64,000 bases of DNA from positions 124,001-188,000 of the forward strand of contig JARFNK010000006.1 in the NCBI GenBank assembly GCA_029167225.1, written 5' to 3'. The notes beneath the pieces are model-generated. The model did no database searches and had not been told where the DNA came from. It saw nothing but the letters and a program-made list of their open reading frames with translations. Made by a program: the position numbers and the translations under genes. Position 1 is the first letter of the stretch; every line of letters starts with the position of its first letter. Source of the DNA: Sphingobium arseniciresistens. Lineage in GTDB: Bacteria; Pseudomonadota; Alphaproteobacteria; Sphingomonadales; Sphingomonadaceae. This document shows, one piece after another, positions 19,956 through 29,286 of the stretch.

Positions 19956-20579
19956 CTATGAACCCTGCAAGCGCTTCCTGAACAGCGTCTTCACCAGCCG
20001 GTCTTCCAGAATGCGCCCGATGACATAGAGCGTGGCGAAGATCGCCGCAAAGACATAGGCGGGCGTGGGCGAGTGCTTCTTGTCGTCGTCCTTTTTCTTG
20101 TCCTTGCTGTCCTTTTTGTCCTTCTCGGGCTTTTCGGGCTCAGGCGCACCCAGGGCCTTGTCGATCGGATTCATCGGCACGACCTTGTCCTTCTTGTCGT
20201 CCTTTTTCGATGTATCGGCGGCTTCTGCCGACGGCTTTTCGAGCTTGCCGATGGCCATGTTGAATTGAGCGAAGCCCAGGAACAGCAGCGGTGCCAGAAA
20301 GCAGAACAGCAATGCCCGGCTGGTCAGATGATAACGCAGCACCCGCCCGGCGGCGCCGTTTTCGATTTTCAGGGTGCCGCTATCAAAGACGGACATCTTG
20401 TCTTGCGCCGCCTGGTCCTTCTTCCGGAACGTCAGCATGTCGTCTGTGCGCTCGTGGCTGGTGCCATATTGGCGGAACAGCGGGTCGAGCCTATCGAAGG
20501 CTTCATCGCTCGATTGCTCGGGAGCGAGCGCCAGGCGGCCCCTGATGTGCCAGATCCAGTCGATGAAACGCAGGTTCAC
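19956..20579 (-). CDS. Membrane protein of unknown function with Lys/Asp-rich linker
   Basis: I do not recognise this 207-residue protein. An amphipathic N-terminal part (residues 1-80) is followed by a transmembrane segment near 87-108 (RALLFCFLAPLLFLGFAQF), a strikingly charged linker at about 120-168 made mostly of Lys, Asp, Glu and Pro, and a second membrane segment near 173-190 before a basic tail. Both ends would therefore lie on the same side, with the charged linker on the other, probably periplasmic, side. AAGGAGG lies six bases before the ATG, a near-perfect ribosome site suggesting good expression. It stands alone between a convergent LysR gene and the hydroxylase gene upstream. 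Confidence 0.75.
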   Translation of the reverse strand: MNLRFIDWIWHIRGRLALAPEQSSDEAFDRLDPLFRQYGTSHERTDDMLTFRKKDQAAQDKMSVFDSGTLKIENGAAGRVLRYHLTSRALLFCFLAPLLFLGFAQFNMAIGKLEKPSAEAADTSKKDDKKDKVVPMNPIDKALGAPEPEKPEKDKKDSKDKKKDDDKKHSPTPAYVFAAIFATLYVIGRILEDRLVKTLFRKRLQGS

Positions 20580-20713
20580 ATAACCTCCTTTTGACAGAGC
20601 CTGTCGCTGCCCGAACGGGCGGCAGGGCTCGACGCGGGGCGCGCATCACGGCGCCCCGACACGGAAATGAAAAATGGGTCAGAAGAGAGGGGATGCCGTC
20701 GGGACGGCTTCCG

Positions 20714-21694
20714 TCACTCCGCCGGCACCGCCACCGTGCGGCCATATCGCTCCTTGAGCGCCTTCCAGCCTTCGGTGAAGGGGAAGGTCATCTGCTCGCG
20801 GATGGACATGCGGCGACCGCCTTCCATGCCCAGCAGTTCCGCCTCGCCATCGATGCAGGTGCCGAACATGCGGTCGATGAAGATATAGACACCGGCATAG
20901 TTGCTGCGCGTGGCTTCGAAGTCCTGCGAATGGTGCACGCTATGATGTTCGGTGGTGTTGAACACGAAGCGCCACCAGCGGGGTGTATTGAAGCGGACAT
21001 TGATGTGCTGGTAGGTTCCGACCGCCAGGCCGATGGCGCCGGCGAGGAGGGCGGCCCTGGGCAGGAAATCGAAGAACCCGCCGACGCCCAGGCCGATCAG
21101 GAAAAGCTCGACGGGGTTGCCCACCGCGCCTTTGTTGATGTTCAGTTGGGTAATGTAGTGATGCACCGAATGGGGCAGCCACAGCGGATACCAGTTGTGC
21201 ATCCCGCGATGCATCCAATATTGCCCGAAATCGAAGATGAAAGAGATCAGGAAGGCCTGCACCAGCAGCGGGAGGCCGGTAAACCAGGCGAACTTGTCCC
21301 AGTCGAAGGAGTGCTGGACGGCTTCGATCATGACGCCATCGCCGATATAGTTATCGACCATGCGGAGCAGCGTGTAGCCGAGCCCGACATAGAACAGGTC
21401 GGTGACCAGTTCCTTCCAGGTCAGGCGCCAGCTCTCGAAGCGCGGGTTCACCCATTCAAGGGCCAGCAGCAGCACCTTGAAGCCGATGCCGATGCCGATG
21501 GCGGTCGAGGCCTTGGCGATGGAGTTGGGCGCATAATACCAGAACGCGATCAGCGCGAACAACATGGTCGGCTGGAACCAGGTGAAGATGAACTGCTTCA
21601 CCGGGCCGCCTTCCACGCGGGGGATGTTCTCCCAGCCCACGGTCACCGGCGCCTGCGTGCCGATCATTCTTTTCCCTACGCGAACTCCGTCCAT
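20714..21694 (-). CDS. Sterol desaturase / fatty acid hydroxylase family membrane protein
   Basis: A 326-residue integral membrane di-iron oxygenase. The histidine boxes that hold the two irons are present: HRGMH, HSVHH and HHSVHH with a further His upstream in the usual order, between hydrophobic segments at about 35-75, 95-115 and 140-160. Bacterial members hydroxylate or desaturate lipids such as fatty acids, carotenoids or hopanoid-like compounds; nothing nearby identifies the substrate. The start is uncertain: the ATG at 21694 gives the longest form, but an ATG at 21667 is preceded by AGGGA at good spacing and may be the real one, removing nine residues. Confidence 0.85.
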   Translation of the reverse strand: MDGVRVGKRMIGTQAPVTVGWENIPRVEGGPVKQFIFTWFQPTMLFALIAFWYYAPNSIAKASTAIGIGIGFKVLLLALEWVNPRFESWRLTWKELVTDLFYVGLGYTLLRMVDNYIGDGVMIEAVQHSFDWDKFAWFTGLPLLVQAFLISFIFDFGQYWMHRGMHNWYPLWLPHSVHHYITQLNINKGAVGNPVELFLIGLGVGGFFDFLPRAALLAGAIGLAVGTYQHINVRFNTPRWWRFVFNTTEHHSVHHSQDFEATRSNYAGVYIFIDRMFGTCIDGEAELLGMEGGRRMSIREQMTFPFTEGWKALKERYGRTVAVPAE

Positions 21695-22046
21695 ATCGCC
21701 TGCCCCCGCAATGCTCGGTCACCGATTCCAGTAGTACGAATTGCACGGATCGTAATATCATTGTACCTCCCCTGTCTACCCGAATAGTGGAGTGCACGGC
21801 CGTCTTTTTGGGAAAGGCAGGAATAACCGCTTGTCTGCCCGCAAGCCGAGGCCGAAAGGTCGATGCGTCAGGAAAGGATCGGGCCTTTGATGACCCGATT
21901 CAGAGAGGTCGCCCGAAGCGCAACCGTCCTGGAACAAGGCCGGTGCGGATATCCGGCGCGATGGCGCCGCGCTGTCCAAAGGCAGCAACAGCCTCCCCGT
22001 TATGAGCGAAATCTATGAAAGAGCGCGCCAGGTCGCCGGCGGCCTC
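21695..22046. other. Intergenic region, 352 bases, no gene seen
   Basis: The segment lies upstream of the hydroxylase-family gene and downstream of trxB, both on the minus strand. Short open frames on both strands have no recognisable domains or ribosome sites. The part nearest 21694 is A+T-richer and probably carries the hydroxylase promoter. I find no terminator for trxB here. Confidence 0.5.
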
Positions 22047-23030
22047 CTATACAAGGAAATCGTGGTCGGCCGCGCCTTCGCGCGCAATGGCATGCGCGCT
22101 GTGGCCGGCCAGATAGCGTTCGGCCTCCAGGGCCGCCATGCACCCCATGCCCGCAGACGTGATTGCCTGTCGGAAGAGCTTGTCCTGGACATCGCCCGCG
22201 GCGAATACGCCCGGAACGCTTGTCGCGGTCGAGCCTGGATTGACGAGTATATATCCCTCGTCGTCCATCCGGAGTTGTCCCTTGAAGAGCGAAGTCGCCG
22301 GATCATGGCCGATCGCGATGAACAACCCCTCTGTTGCCAGTATCGAGATGTCGCCTGTCGGGATGTGGCGAACCGAAAGCCCGGAGACGACGCGGCCATT
22401 GCCGAGTACCTCAACCACTTCGGTGTTCCAGATCATCTCGATCTTGGGGTTGGCAGCCACCCGAGCCTGGTTCGTGCGATCGGCGCGAAGAGAATCCCGG
22501 CGATGGATCAGATAGACCTTCTCGGCGAAATTGGTCAGGAACAACGCCTCTTCGACGGCGGTATTCCCGCCGCCGACGACCGCGCAAACCCGCCCGCGAT
22601 AGAAGAAGCCGTCGCACGTCGCGCAGGCGGAAACGCCGCCCCCGCGATAGTGGCTCTCGCTCTCGAGGCCCAGCCAGCGGGCCGAGGCTCCAGTCGCGAC
22701 CACGATGGTATCGCCGGTATAGCGCGCGCCGCTGTCGCCCATCGCCTCGAACGGACGCTTTGAGAGATCGACTGATACGATCATGTCCGAAACCACAGCG
22801 GTGCCGACATGGCGCGCATGTTCTCCCATGCGGGCCATCAGGTCTGGACCCATGACGGACGTGTCGCCGGGCCAGTTCTCGACATCGGTCGTGATGGTCA
22901 ATTGGCCGCCGGGCTGCAGGCCTTCGATCAGCAGCGGCTCAAGCGCCGCGCGTGATGCATAGATTGCGGCCGTGTAGCCCGCGGGCCCGGATCCTATGAT
23001 CAGGACCTTGCTGTGTCGTGTTTGCGTCAA
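22047..23030 (-). CDS. trxB: Thioredoxin reductase (NADPH)
   Basis: The 327-residue flavoprotein transfers electrons from NADPH to thioredoxin. It has the FAD site LIIGSGPAGYTAAIYA, the redox pair Cys136-Ala-Thr-Cys139 (VSACATCDGFF), the NADPH site VVGGGNTAVEEALFL with HRR, and the C-terminal FAD site GVFAAGDVQD-FRQAITSAGMGC. The start is TTG at 23030: AGGAG sits seven bases upstream, an in-frame stop lies directly before it, and the next ATG would delete the FAD motif. It is followed in gene order by the cysteine desulfhydrase-like gene on the same strand, and a thioredoxin gene lies 17 kb away in the same inferred island. It may be a second, specialised copy. Confidence 0.9.
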   Translation of the reverse strand: MTQTRHSKVLIIGSGPAGYTAAIYASRAALEPLLIEGLQPGGQLTITTDVENWPGDTSVMGPDLMARMGEHARHVGTAVVSDMIVSVDLSKRPFEAMGDSGARYTGDTIVVATGASARWLGLESESHYRGGGVSACATCDGFFYRGRVCAVVGGGNTAVEEALFLTNFAEKVYLIHRRDSLRADRTNQARVAANPKIEMIWNTEVVEVLGNGRVVSGLSVRHIPTGDISILATEGLFIAIGHDPATSLFKGQLRMDDEGYILVNPGSTATSVPGVFAAGDVQDKLFRQAITSAGMGCMAALEAERYLAGHSAHAIAREGAADHDFLV

Positions 23031-23206
23031 ATATCATCTCCTGGGCCGATCATGCGCATCCGGGCGCGGCGGCCAATTCAAAGGGGCTGGGTCGTGCGAA
23101 CCGGACCGGGTAGACCGGTCGTTGGCGTCCGGCGGGCATTGCATTTCGCGAGAGGCGGGGCCGCCTCCGTGTCATCGCGCGTGCAAGGAAGGCGTGACGT
23201 CTGGCA

Positions 23207-24412
23207 TCACGCCCGCCTGGCGATGGGAACGATGCCCTGGGGGGCGGGGGCCGGCGTGGTTTTGAGTGCGGCGATCGAGGTAATGTCTTCGACCCCTATG
23301 CTTGGCGCGCGCGACAGTGCCTGCACTTGCGTGGCAAGCATTGCGGACATGGCCTTTTCATGTGGCTTCCAGTCAAGATTGCGCTCGGCGAGCCACGCAT
23401 CATCATAATAGGTGTCGGCATAGCGGTCGCCGCTGTCGCACAGGATGGTCACGACCGATCCTTGCTCGCCGCGTCCCGCCATTTCCGCGATAAGCTGCAT
23501 GCATGCCACGATGTTGGTGCCGGTGGAGCCGCCCACCCGGCGGCCGATCCGGCTGCTGATCGCGCGCATGGCTCCGATGCTGGCATCGTCGGGCACGGCA
23601 ATCATCCTGTCGACCAGATCGGGGATGAAGGAGGGTTCGACCCTTGCCCGGCCGATCCCTTCGATGATGGAGCCGCACGTACCGGGAAGCGAGAAGATGG
23701 ATCGGTCGGAAAAATGCCGGTGGAAGACGGACGCGGCGGGATCCGCCACGCAAAGCTGGGTCGCATATCGGCCGTAGCGTATATAGCGCCCGATCGTCGC
23801 GGATGTGCCGCCGGTGCCCGCACCACAGACGATCCAGTCGGGAACGGGGGTCTCCTCGGCCTCCATCTGGGCAAAGATGCTTTCTGCGATATTGTTGTTG
23901 CCGCGCCAGTCGGTCGCGCGCTCCGCATAGGTGAACTGGTCGAGATAATGGCCGCCGGTGTCCCGGGCGAGGCGCTCTGCCTCGTCATAAATGGCTAGCG
24001 GATCGTCGACGAAATGGACGTCGCCGCCCTGCGCCCGAATGGCCTCGATCTTTGCCCTCGCAACCGTCCGCGGCACCACCGCGATCGACCGCAGGCCGAT
24101 GAGACGTGCATAATAAGCCTCCGAAACGGCGGTCGAACCACTGCTCGCTTCGATCAGAACGGTCTTGGGACCGATCCAGCCGCTGCAGAGCGCATGGAGG
24201 ATGAGCGACCGCGCCAGACGATGTTTGAGGCTCCCCGTCGGATGGACGGATTCATCCTTGAGATACAGGTTGATGCCGTCGAAGCGCGGAAGCTCGACGC
24301 GTATCAGATGCGTGTCGGCCGTACGGCAATGGTCCGCCTCTATCCGTCGCACAGCTTCCTGCACCCAGGTAAGTCTGGAATGCGAAAAATTGGCGATTTT
24401 TTTTGTTTTCAT
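23207..24412 (-). CDS. PLP-dependent cysteine synthase-family protein, probable L-cysteine desulfhydrase
   Basis: A 401-residue fold-type II PLP enzyme. Lys63 in [12 protein letters not shown] should hold [19 protein letters not shown] binds the substrate carboxylate and [18 protein letters not shown] holds the cofactor phosphate. The extended C-terminus and [11 protein letters not shown] plus [14 protein letters not shown] resemble the Cds1-like L-cysteine desulfhydrases rather than CysK or CysM. Such enzymes break cysteine into pyruvate, ammonia and sulfide. The ATG at 24412 is chosen over an upstream TTG. A divergent Lrp regulator starts 65 bases away, the arrangement known for cysteine-induced detoxification genes. 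O-acetylserine sulfhydrylase activity is the main alternative. Confidence 0.8.
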   Translation of the reverse strand: MKTKKIANFSHSRLTWVQEAVRRIEADHCRTADTHLIRVELPRFDGINLYLKDESVHPTGSLKHRLARSLILHALCSGWIGPKTVLIEASSGSTAVSEAYYARLIGLRSIAVVPRTVARAKIEAIRAQGGDVHFVDDPLAIYDEAERLARDTGGHYLDQFTYAERATDWRGNNNIAESIFAQMEAEETPVPDWIVCGAGTGGTSATIGRYIRYGRYATQLCVADPAASVFHRHFSDRSIFSLPGTCGSIIEGIGRARVEPSFIPDLVDRMIAVPDDASIGAMRAISSRIGRRVGGSTGTNIVACMQLIAEMAGRGEQGSVVTILCDSGDRYADTYYDDAWLAERNLDWKPHEKAMSAMLATQVQALSRAPSIGVEDITSIAALKTTPAPAPQGIVPIARRA

Positions 24413-24477
24413 CTCAAATTTTCTCTTGAATGGCAAGAATAGTGAAATAGAATTGCGTTCCAACTGGAGGCATATAA

Positions 24478-24948
24478 GTGAAGCTCGACACGTCAGACAT
24501 CAAACTTTTAAGGGCCTTGCAGATCGACGCGACGCGCACGGTTCAGGAATTGGGCGACGAAGTGGGACTTTCGGCCAATGCCTGCTGGCGGCGTATCAAA
24601 GCGTTCGAGGATCGCGGCCTGATCGTGCGACGTGTAGCTCTGCTCGATCCGGCGATGCTTGACGTCAACACAACGGTCTTCGTGACGGTTCGAACCGCCG
24701 AGCACTCGGATGTCTGGCTCCAGGAATTTGCGGATGCTGTGAGCAGTTTTCCCGAGGTCGTTGAATTCTATCGTATGGCGGGGGAGATCGATTATCTCAT
24801 CAAGTTGAGGGTGACCGATATCCCCCATTATGACAGGGTCTATAAGCAGCTCATTGCGAAGGTACGGCTCATCGATGTCTCGGCTGCCTTCGCGATGGAA
24901 GAGATAAAACATACGACCGCCGTGCCGTTGCCGGAAGTGCCGGACTGA
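24478..24948 (+). CDS. Lrp/AsnC-family regulator, probable cysteine-responsive (DecR/CcdR-like)
   Basis: The 156-residue regulator has an N-terminal helix-turn-helix ([39 protein letters not shown] is its span, residues 6-45) and a C-terminal RAM ligand domain ([30 protein letters not shown]). The start is GTG with GGAGG seven bases upstream. It is divergent from the PLP enzyme across only 65 bases, so it surely overlaps that promoter. Lrp members next to cysteine-degrading enzymes, such as E. coli DecR, activate them when cysteine accumulates; I infer the same here. Confidence 0.85.
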   Translation: MKLDTSDIKLLRALQIDATRTVQELGDEVGLSANACWRRIKAFEDRGLIVRRVALLDPAMLDVNTTVFVTVRTAEHSDVWLQEFADAVSSFPEVVEFYRMAGEIDYLIKLRVTDIPHYDRVYKQLIAKVRLIDVSAAFAMEEIKHTTAVPLPEVPD

Positions 24949-25001
24949 AGGCTGTCCTTCCGTCCGCTGTGCCCGGTGCTGCACTGTAAGGGTTTCGGGG
25001 T

Positions 25002-25036
25002 GAGGCGCGCCGACCGTTTCGTGGGAGGCGCGCCTC
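25002..25036. terminator. Hairpin terminator between convergent lrp and TonB receptor genes
   Basis: GAGGCGCGCC and GGCGCGCCTC form a perfect 10-base stem around a 15-base loop. It ends eight bases before the receptor stop and could serve both convergent genes, though the T run after it is short (CGTTAT). Confidence 0.6.
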
Positions 25037-25043
25037 GTTATCT

Positions 25044-27629
25044 TCAGTATTTGCCGCGCAAGGTGAACACGAACCGCCGCGGTTCCGCCAGGAAATGTCC
25101 GTTCGAAGGCGACGTGGAGTTGGTTACATAATAGCGCGTGCTCGTGAAATTGGTCACGTTCAGGCTGATCGTCCAGTTGCCCGTTGCGGCATATTCAATG
25201 CCGGCATCCCCCACGGCGTAGGTCGGCTGAACGAATGAGAAAGGTTCGGTAAAGACAGGGCAGATGCCGCCACTCCCGGGCGTGATCGTGACGGGGCAGG
25301 CGTAACCGCTTGAGAACCGTGCGCTATCCAGGCGAAAATTGCCCTGGATCGTCACCTTGGGCAGCCAGGCAGGCGTGTAGGTGGAGAAGATCTTCACCTG
25401 GTGCTTGGGCTGTTGATTGATCGCGGTCGGCAATGCGCCACCTGAAAGACCTCCGTCGAGGGCCGCCTGATTATATTTGGAACTGGTATAGGTGTAGCCC
25501 GCATTGATGGACCATCCCTTCGCGAGTTCTCCCGAAATCTGAGCCTCGATTCCCCGCGTTCTCTGGGCGGCGCCGGGGGCATAGCAGCAACCCGGTTCCA
25601 CATAAGTTGTCAGCACGGCAATGTTGACCTGATCAGAAGCGAAGAACGCCAGCGATGCGTTCAATTTGCCGTCAGCGAACGCGGCTTTTGCGCCCGCTTC
25701 GTAGGTCTGACCCGATAGCGGCGGTACGAGGCTGCCACTTACTGTTCTGGCATTGGCGTTGGGCGCGAAAATGTCTGCATAGCTGGCATAGAGCGATATG
25801 TCCGGCAGGACATCATATACGACGCTACCTGTGAAATTGGCGACATTGTCCGCTTCAGCCTGGTTAACGCTCTCGTAGTAATAATCGATGCTGGGCAGGT
25901 ACGATCCGGATATCGACGTGTATTTGTAATTGCTGAAACGGACCCCGCCGTTGACGTGCAATTTGGCAAGTGGCTCCAGCATCAAATTGGCGTAGATGCC
26001 CCATTGTTTCGTCCTGATGTCCGTGTTGCTTACGAACATTGACGTCATTCTGTTTGGTACGTCTGGAATGTTGAATTGTTCAAGATTGGGATTGAAAACA
26101 TTCAATCCGGTATAGGGAGAGCCCGAATAAAGGTTTGAATTTAAATTGTCGCTGTTGGTTTTTACGTCCTGGTAGTCGATCCCAAGGACGAATTTTTGAG
26201 CACGGCCGAATATCTCTGCGCCGCCTGCGAGATGCGCGTCGAGAGCGTATTGTGTGTCTTTGCCGGTTGAGAGCAGGTCCAGAAGATAATTGAATCCATT
26301 GCCCGCTCCGTCGATATTGGGGCTGGCGAAGGATGGACGGAAGGAACCGGTTTTCTGTTCGACGCGCGTACCGCTTGCGTTGAAGGTCCAGCCATCACTG
26401 AAGCGATGCTCCAGCGCCGCGAACTCTTCGTTCTTGCGAAGGCTTGAATAGGACCAAGGGAGCGCGAAGTTCGTCGAAACCGGCAGTCCCAGGTCCTGAC
26501 CATCGGCGAAGAGCGGGAGACCATTGAAGTTTTCCCCGCGGCCCTTCACCCTGCGATAGCTGCCGCCGAAGCGGAGCAGGGTATCGGGGCCCAGGTCCGC
26601 CTCGACCACGCCATAGAAGTTCCAGGTGTTCTGATGCGTGAAATCCGTGAAAGCGTCGTTATTCTGCCACGCGACGTCGAAGCGCGTGCGGAGCGCGCCG
26701 TCGAAGGCGACGGGGGTGCTGACGTCAATCTCGCCGCGCTTGTAATCCCAGGCGCCGAGCTGGCCATTGACGATGAGTTGCTGGTGGTCGAGCGGGCGCT
26801 TGCGCTGGAGGTTGACGACGCCGCCGGGCTGGCCCGAACCGCCGAACAGCGCGGCTGATCCCTTCAGCACCTCGACATGGTCATATTGCGATAGATCGCC
26901 CGATGCCAGGCCGCTTCCGGAAAAGCTCATCGGCGCGCCGCCATCGACAGTATAGGTGCTCACCGTATAGCCGCGCGAAACGATTGTATTGTTGTTGACA
27001 CCAACGTTCGCGAAGATCGTGATGCCCGGTGTAGATTGCAGGGCCGCTTCGACGGTCGTCAGATTCTGCATCCGAATCTGTTCCGAGGTGATGACGCTGA
27101 CGCTCTGCGGCGTTTCCTTGAGCGTGACCGGCATCTTGCTTGAGACGCTTGAGCCGTTGGTCGTGAGGCTCCGCGTGCCTTCGGTCGCGATGGAATCGCT
27201 GCTCCCGTTTGCGCCCGCTCCCGCACCGAAGCCACCGACCGATGTGAATGCACCATTTGCGCCTTCAACGCGCACAGCGCTGAGGACATGTTCGCCGTCA
27301 GTCGCCTCTGCGACCGAGCCGTCGACGACGATCACATTGCCTTCCAGATGCCAGCTGAGGCCCGAGCCGGAGAGCATGCGCGTAAAGGCTTCCTGATCGG
27401 CAAATGTGCCCGACACACCGTTTACGCGGGCCGTCTCGGCGCCCGGGGCCTTGATCGAGACCTGCATTCCAGACTGCGCCCTGAAGAGAGCGGTTGCATC
27501 GGCAAGCGATCCTGCGGGGATGCTGAAACTATGTTGGCCGGACTGCGCGGCCGCAGGCTGGGCAAACGCAAAGGCGGCGGCAGCAACGCCCGCCAGCATG
27601 TGAACTCGGTAATGGTGCATCGACTTCAT
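25044..27629 (-). CDS. STN-containing TonB-dependent receptor (siderophore-receptor type)
   Basis: This 861-residue outer-membrane receptor has a signal peptide (to about residue 28, AAAQS) and then an STN signalling domain (about 34-100: FSIPAGSLADATALFRAQSGMQVS ... LSGSGLSWHLEGNVIVV). The plug follows, with PVTLKETPQSVSVITSEQIRMQ, SRGYTVSTYTVDGGAP and LKGSAALFGGSGQPGGVVNL, then a barrel ending RFVFTLRGKY. STN domains contact a FecR-type anti-sigma factor, and a FecI/FecR pair lies 9 kb away. The fold is that of ferric-siderophore receptors, yet the neighbours are peptidases, so a peptide or peptide-like chelator is a reasonable ligand. It is divergent from tldE across 204 bases. Bases 26041-26160, coding an outer loop, are only 39% G+C. 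Confidence 0.88.
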   Translation of the reverse strand: MKSMHHYRVHMLAGVAAAAFAFAQPAAAQSGQHSFSIPAGSLADATALFRAQSGMQVSIKAPGAETARVNGVSGTFADQEAFTRMLSGSGLSWHLEGNVIVVDGSVAEATDGEHVLSAVRVEGANGAFTSVGGFGAGAGANGSSDSIATEGTRSLTTNGSSVSSKMPVTLKETPQSVSVITSEQIRMQNLTTVEAALQSTPGITIFANVGVNNNTIVSRGYTVSTYTVDGGAPMSFSGSGLASGDLSQYDHVEVLKGSAALFGGSGQPGGVVNLQRKRPLDHQQLIVNGQLGAWDYKRGEIDVSTPVAFDGALRTRFDVAWQNNDAFTDFTHQNTWNFYGVVEADLGPDTLLRFGGSYRRVKGRGENFNGLPLFADGQDLGLPVSTNFALPWSYSSLRKNEEFAALEHRFSDGWTFNASGTRVEQKTGSFRPSFASPNIDGAGNGFNYLLDLLSTGKDTQYALDAHLAGGAEIFGRAQKFVLGIDYQDVKTNSDNLNSNLYSGSPYTGLNVFNPNLEQFNIPDVPNRMTSMFVSNTDIRTKQWGIYANLMLEPLAKLHVNGGVRFSNYKYTSISGSYLPSIDYYYESVNQAEADNVANFTGSVVYDVLPDISLYASYADIFAPNANARTVSGSLVPPLSGQTYEAGAKAAFADGKLNASLAFFASDQVNIAVLTTYVEPGCCYAPGAAQRTRGIEAQISGELAKGWSINAGYTYTSSKYNQAALDGGLSGGALPTAINQQPKHQVKIFSTYTPAWLPKVTIQGNFRLDSARFSSGYACPVTITPGSGGICPVFTEPFSFVQPTYAVGDAGIEYAATGNWTISLNVTNFTSTRYYVTNSTSPSNGHFLAEPRRFVFTLRGKY

Positions 27630-27833
27630 CGTGATTGAACCCCCACTCGTTTTCTTTCGCGGATGAAACGGGTGGGGATTGGGCGAGCCGCAAAGAATTT
27701 TTCAAAAAAGGCCTCGGCAACGCTGCCCCCAGCGCCTCGGCTTTCGCTCCGTCGGCGGGAGGCCCTTGTAAAAATGCGGGTTTGGTCCGGGCCGCTCGTT
27801 CTGGTGGGGAATTGTAAAGGACATGTCGGCTTC

Positions 27834-29252
27834 ATGACAAAAATGGATATCGTTCCTGGCGCCACGATCGCGGGGATTGAAGAGGAGCGGCAGCCCTCCC
27901 GCTACTTGCTGAATGACGAAGCGACGCTCGCTCAGGTCGCCCGCGATGCGATCGTCATGGCTGGGCGGATTTCCGGCGGCCGGGCTGTGGCATTCGCGCA
28001 TGAAAATGGAGGAATCCAGATTCGGACAGCGGGCGGCGAAGTGGTCTCGGCCGAGCGCCAGGGCGGCCAGATGCTGACTGTCACCATCGTGGATGGTCTC
28101 CGGCGGGGCACCGCCAGCACCGGCATTTTTACCGCCGCAGCGATACGCGCGGCGGTGGAGCATGCGGCCTTTATAACGACCCAGGTAGAGCCCGATCCCG
28201 ATGGCGCTTTGCCTGAGGATGCGGAGCTTGCCCATGATGCGCCCGATGTCGCGCTTTTTGCGCCGAGCGGTCTTGATGCGGCCGGGTTGACGGCGATCGC
28301 GCATGGCATCGAGACGGCCGCGAATGATAAGATATCCGGGCAAAGCGAAACGGCTCGCGTCCTTGAAACAGGAACGTCAAGCAATGCCGAGCGCTGGGCG
28401 CGGGCCATCGGTGCTGACTTCTGTCGAACAGGCAGTGCCACCATGCAGGGGCACTGGGCACAGGTGATCGCATCGCGCGATGGCCGTATGGCGACGGCAG
28501 GCTGGTCTTCGGTGGACCGCCGCATGGAAGCGATGCTGACGCCTGATGAGATCGGCCGAACCGCTGTCACGAACGCGGTGCGCAAGCTCGGCGGATATGG
28601 GCTGGAGACGCAGGACGCCCCGGTTCTTTTCGATTCCACGCAGGCCGCCTCCCTCGTCGGCGAACTGGTAAATGCGCTTTCCGGCCGTCCCCAATATCAA
28701 AAGAGCAGCTTCCTTGCGGGCGCTCTCGGGCAGTCGGCATTGGCGGCGCATCTCGATCTTCAGGAAGATCCCACCGAGGCGTTCGGCATGGCGAGCGGTG
28801 CCTTTGACGATGAAGGCATTGCGGGTTCGCGCCGGGCCGTTGTCAGCGCGGGGATAGTGCAGGGCTATTTCCTGTCGACCCATTCGGCCCGCAAGCTCGG
28901 CATGGCCTCGACTGGCAATGCCCGGGGCGCCTGGAATCTGGCACTGACGAGCCGCCTGACCTCGGCCGACGATGATCTTTCAGCCATGCTCAGACATATG
29001 GGACGGGGCCTTTGGGTCACCGAACTCCTGGGCGGCAGCGTAGACCTTGTGACCGGCAATTATTCGCGGGCGGTGTCGGGCTTCTGGGTGGACGGCGGCG
29101 TTGTCGTGCATCCGGCGGAGGACATCACGATCGGCGGCAATCTGAAGGATATGCTGCAGGCTATCACCCATGTCGGATCGGACATCTACCGGAGCGGCCC
29201 CATTCGAACCGGCTCTGTCCTCATCGAGAAGATGCGCATCGCGGGTCGCTGA
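27834..29252 (+). CDS. tldE: TldE/PmbA-family metalloprotease subunit
   Basis: At 472 residues this is the TldE (PmbA) partner of the heterodimeric TldD/TldE protease, which in E. coli cuts unfolded peptides such as the microcin B17 leader. Family blocks visible are GGRAVAFAHENGGIQIRTAGGE, VLFDSTQAASLVGELVNALSG, FDDEGIAGSRRAVVSAGIVQGYFLSTHSARKLG and the end GGNLKDMLQAITHVGSDI. As expected for TldE, there is no HExxxH motif; zinc is held by TldD. The ATG at 27834 is favoured over frames starting upstream, but ribosome site AAAGG is distant, so ATG at 27843 is possible. It heads a two-gene unit with tldD, divergent from the STN receptor. Confidence 0.85.
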   Translation: MTKMDIVPGATIAGIEEERQPSRYLLNDEATLAQVARDAIVMAGRISGGRAVAFAHENGGIQIRTAGGEVVSAERQGGQMLTVTIVDGLRRGTASTGIFTAAAIRAAVEHAAFITTQVEPDPDGALPEDAELAHDAPDVALFAPSGLDAAGLTAIAHGIETAANDKISGQSETARVLETGTSSNAERWARAIGADFCRTGSATMQGHWAQVIASRDGRMATAGWSSVDRRMEAMLTPDEIGRTAVTNAVRKLGGYGLETQDAPVLFDSTQAASLVGELVNALSGRPQYQKSSFLAGALGQSALAAHLDLQEDPTEAFGMASGAFDDEGIAGSRRAVVSAGIVQGYFLSTHSARKLGMASTGNARGAWNLALTSRLTSADDDLSAMLRHMGRGLWVTELLGGSVDLVTGNYSRAVSGFWVDGGVVVHPAEDITIGGNLKDMLQAITHVGSDIYRSGPIRTGSVLIEKMRIAGR

Positions 29253-29286
29253 CATTCACTCTTCTTGCCTTGATCGGATCATCATC

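Noticed and set aside
20635-20658. 8-base G+C hairpin after the fatty acid hydroxylase gene as a terminator
   Set aside because: No T run and only eight pairs; common by chance in such G+C-rich DNA.
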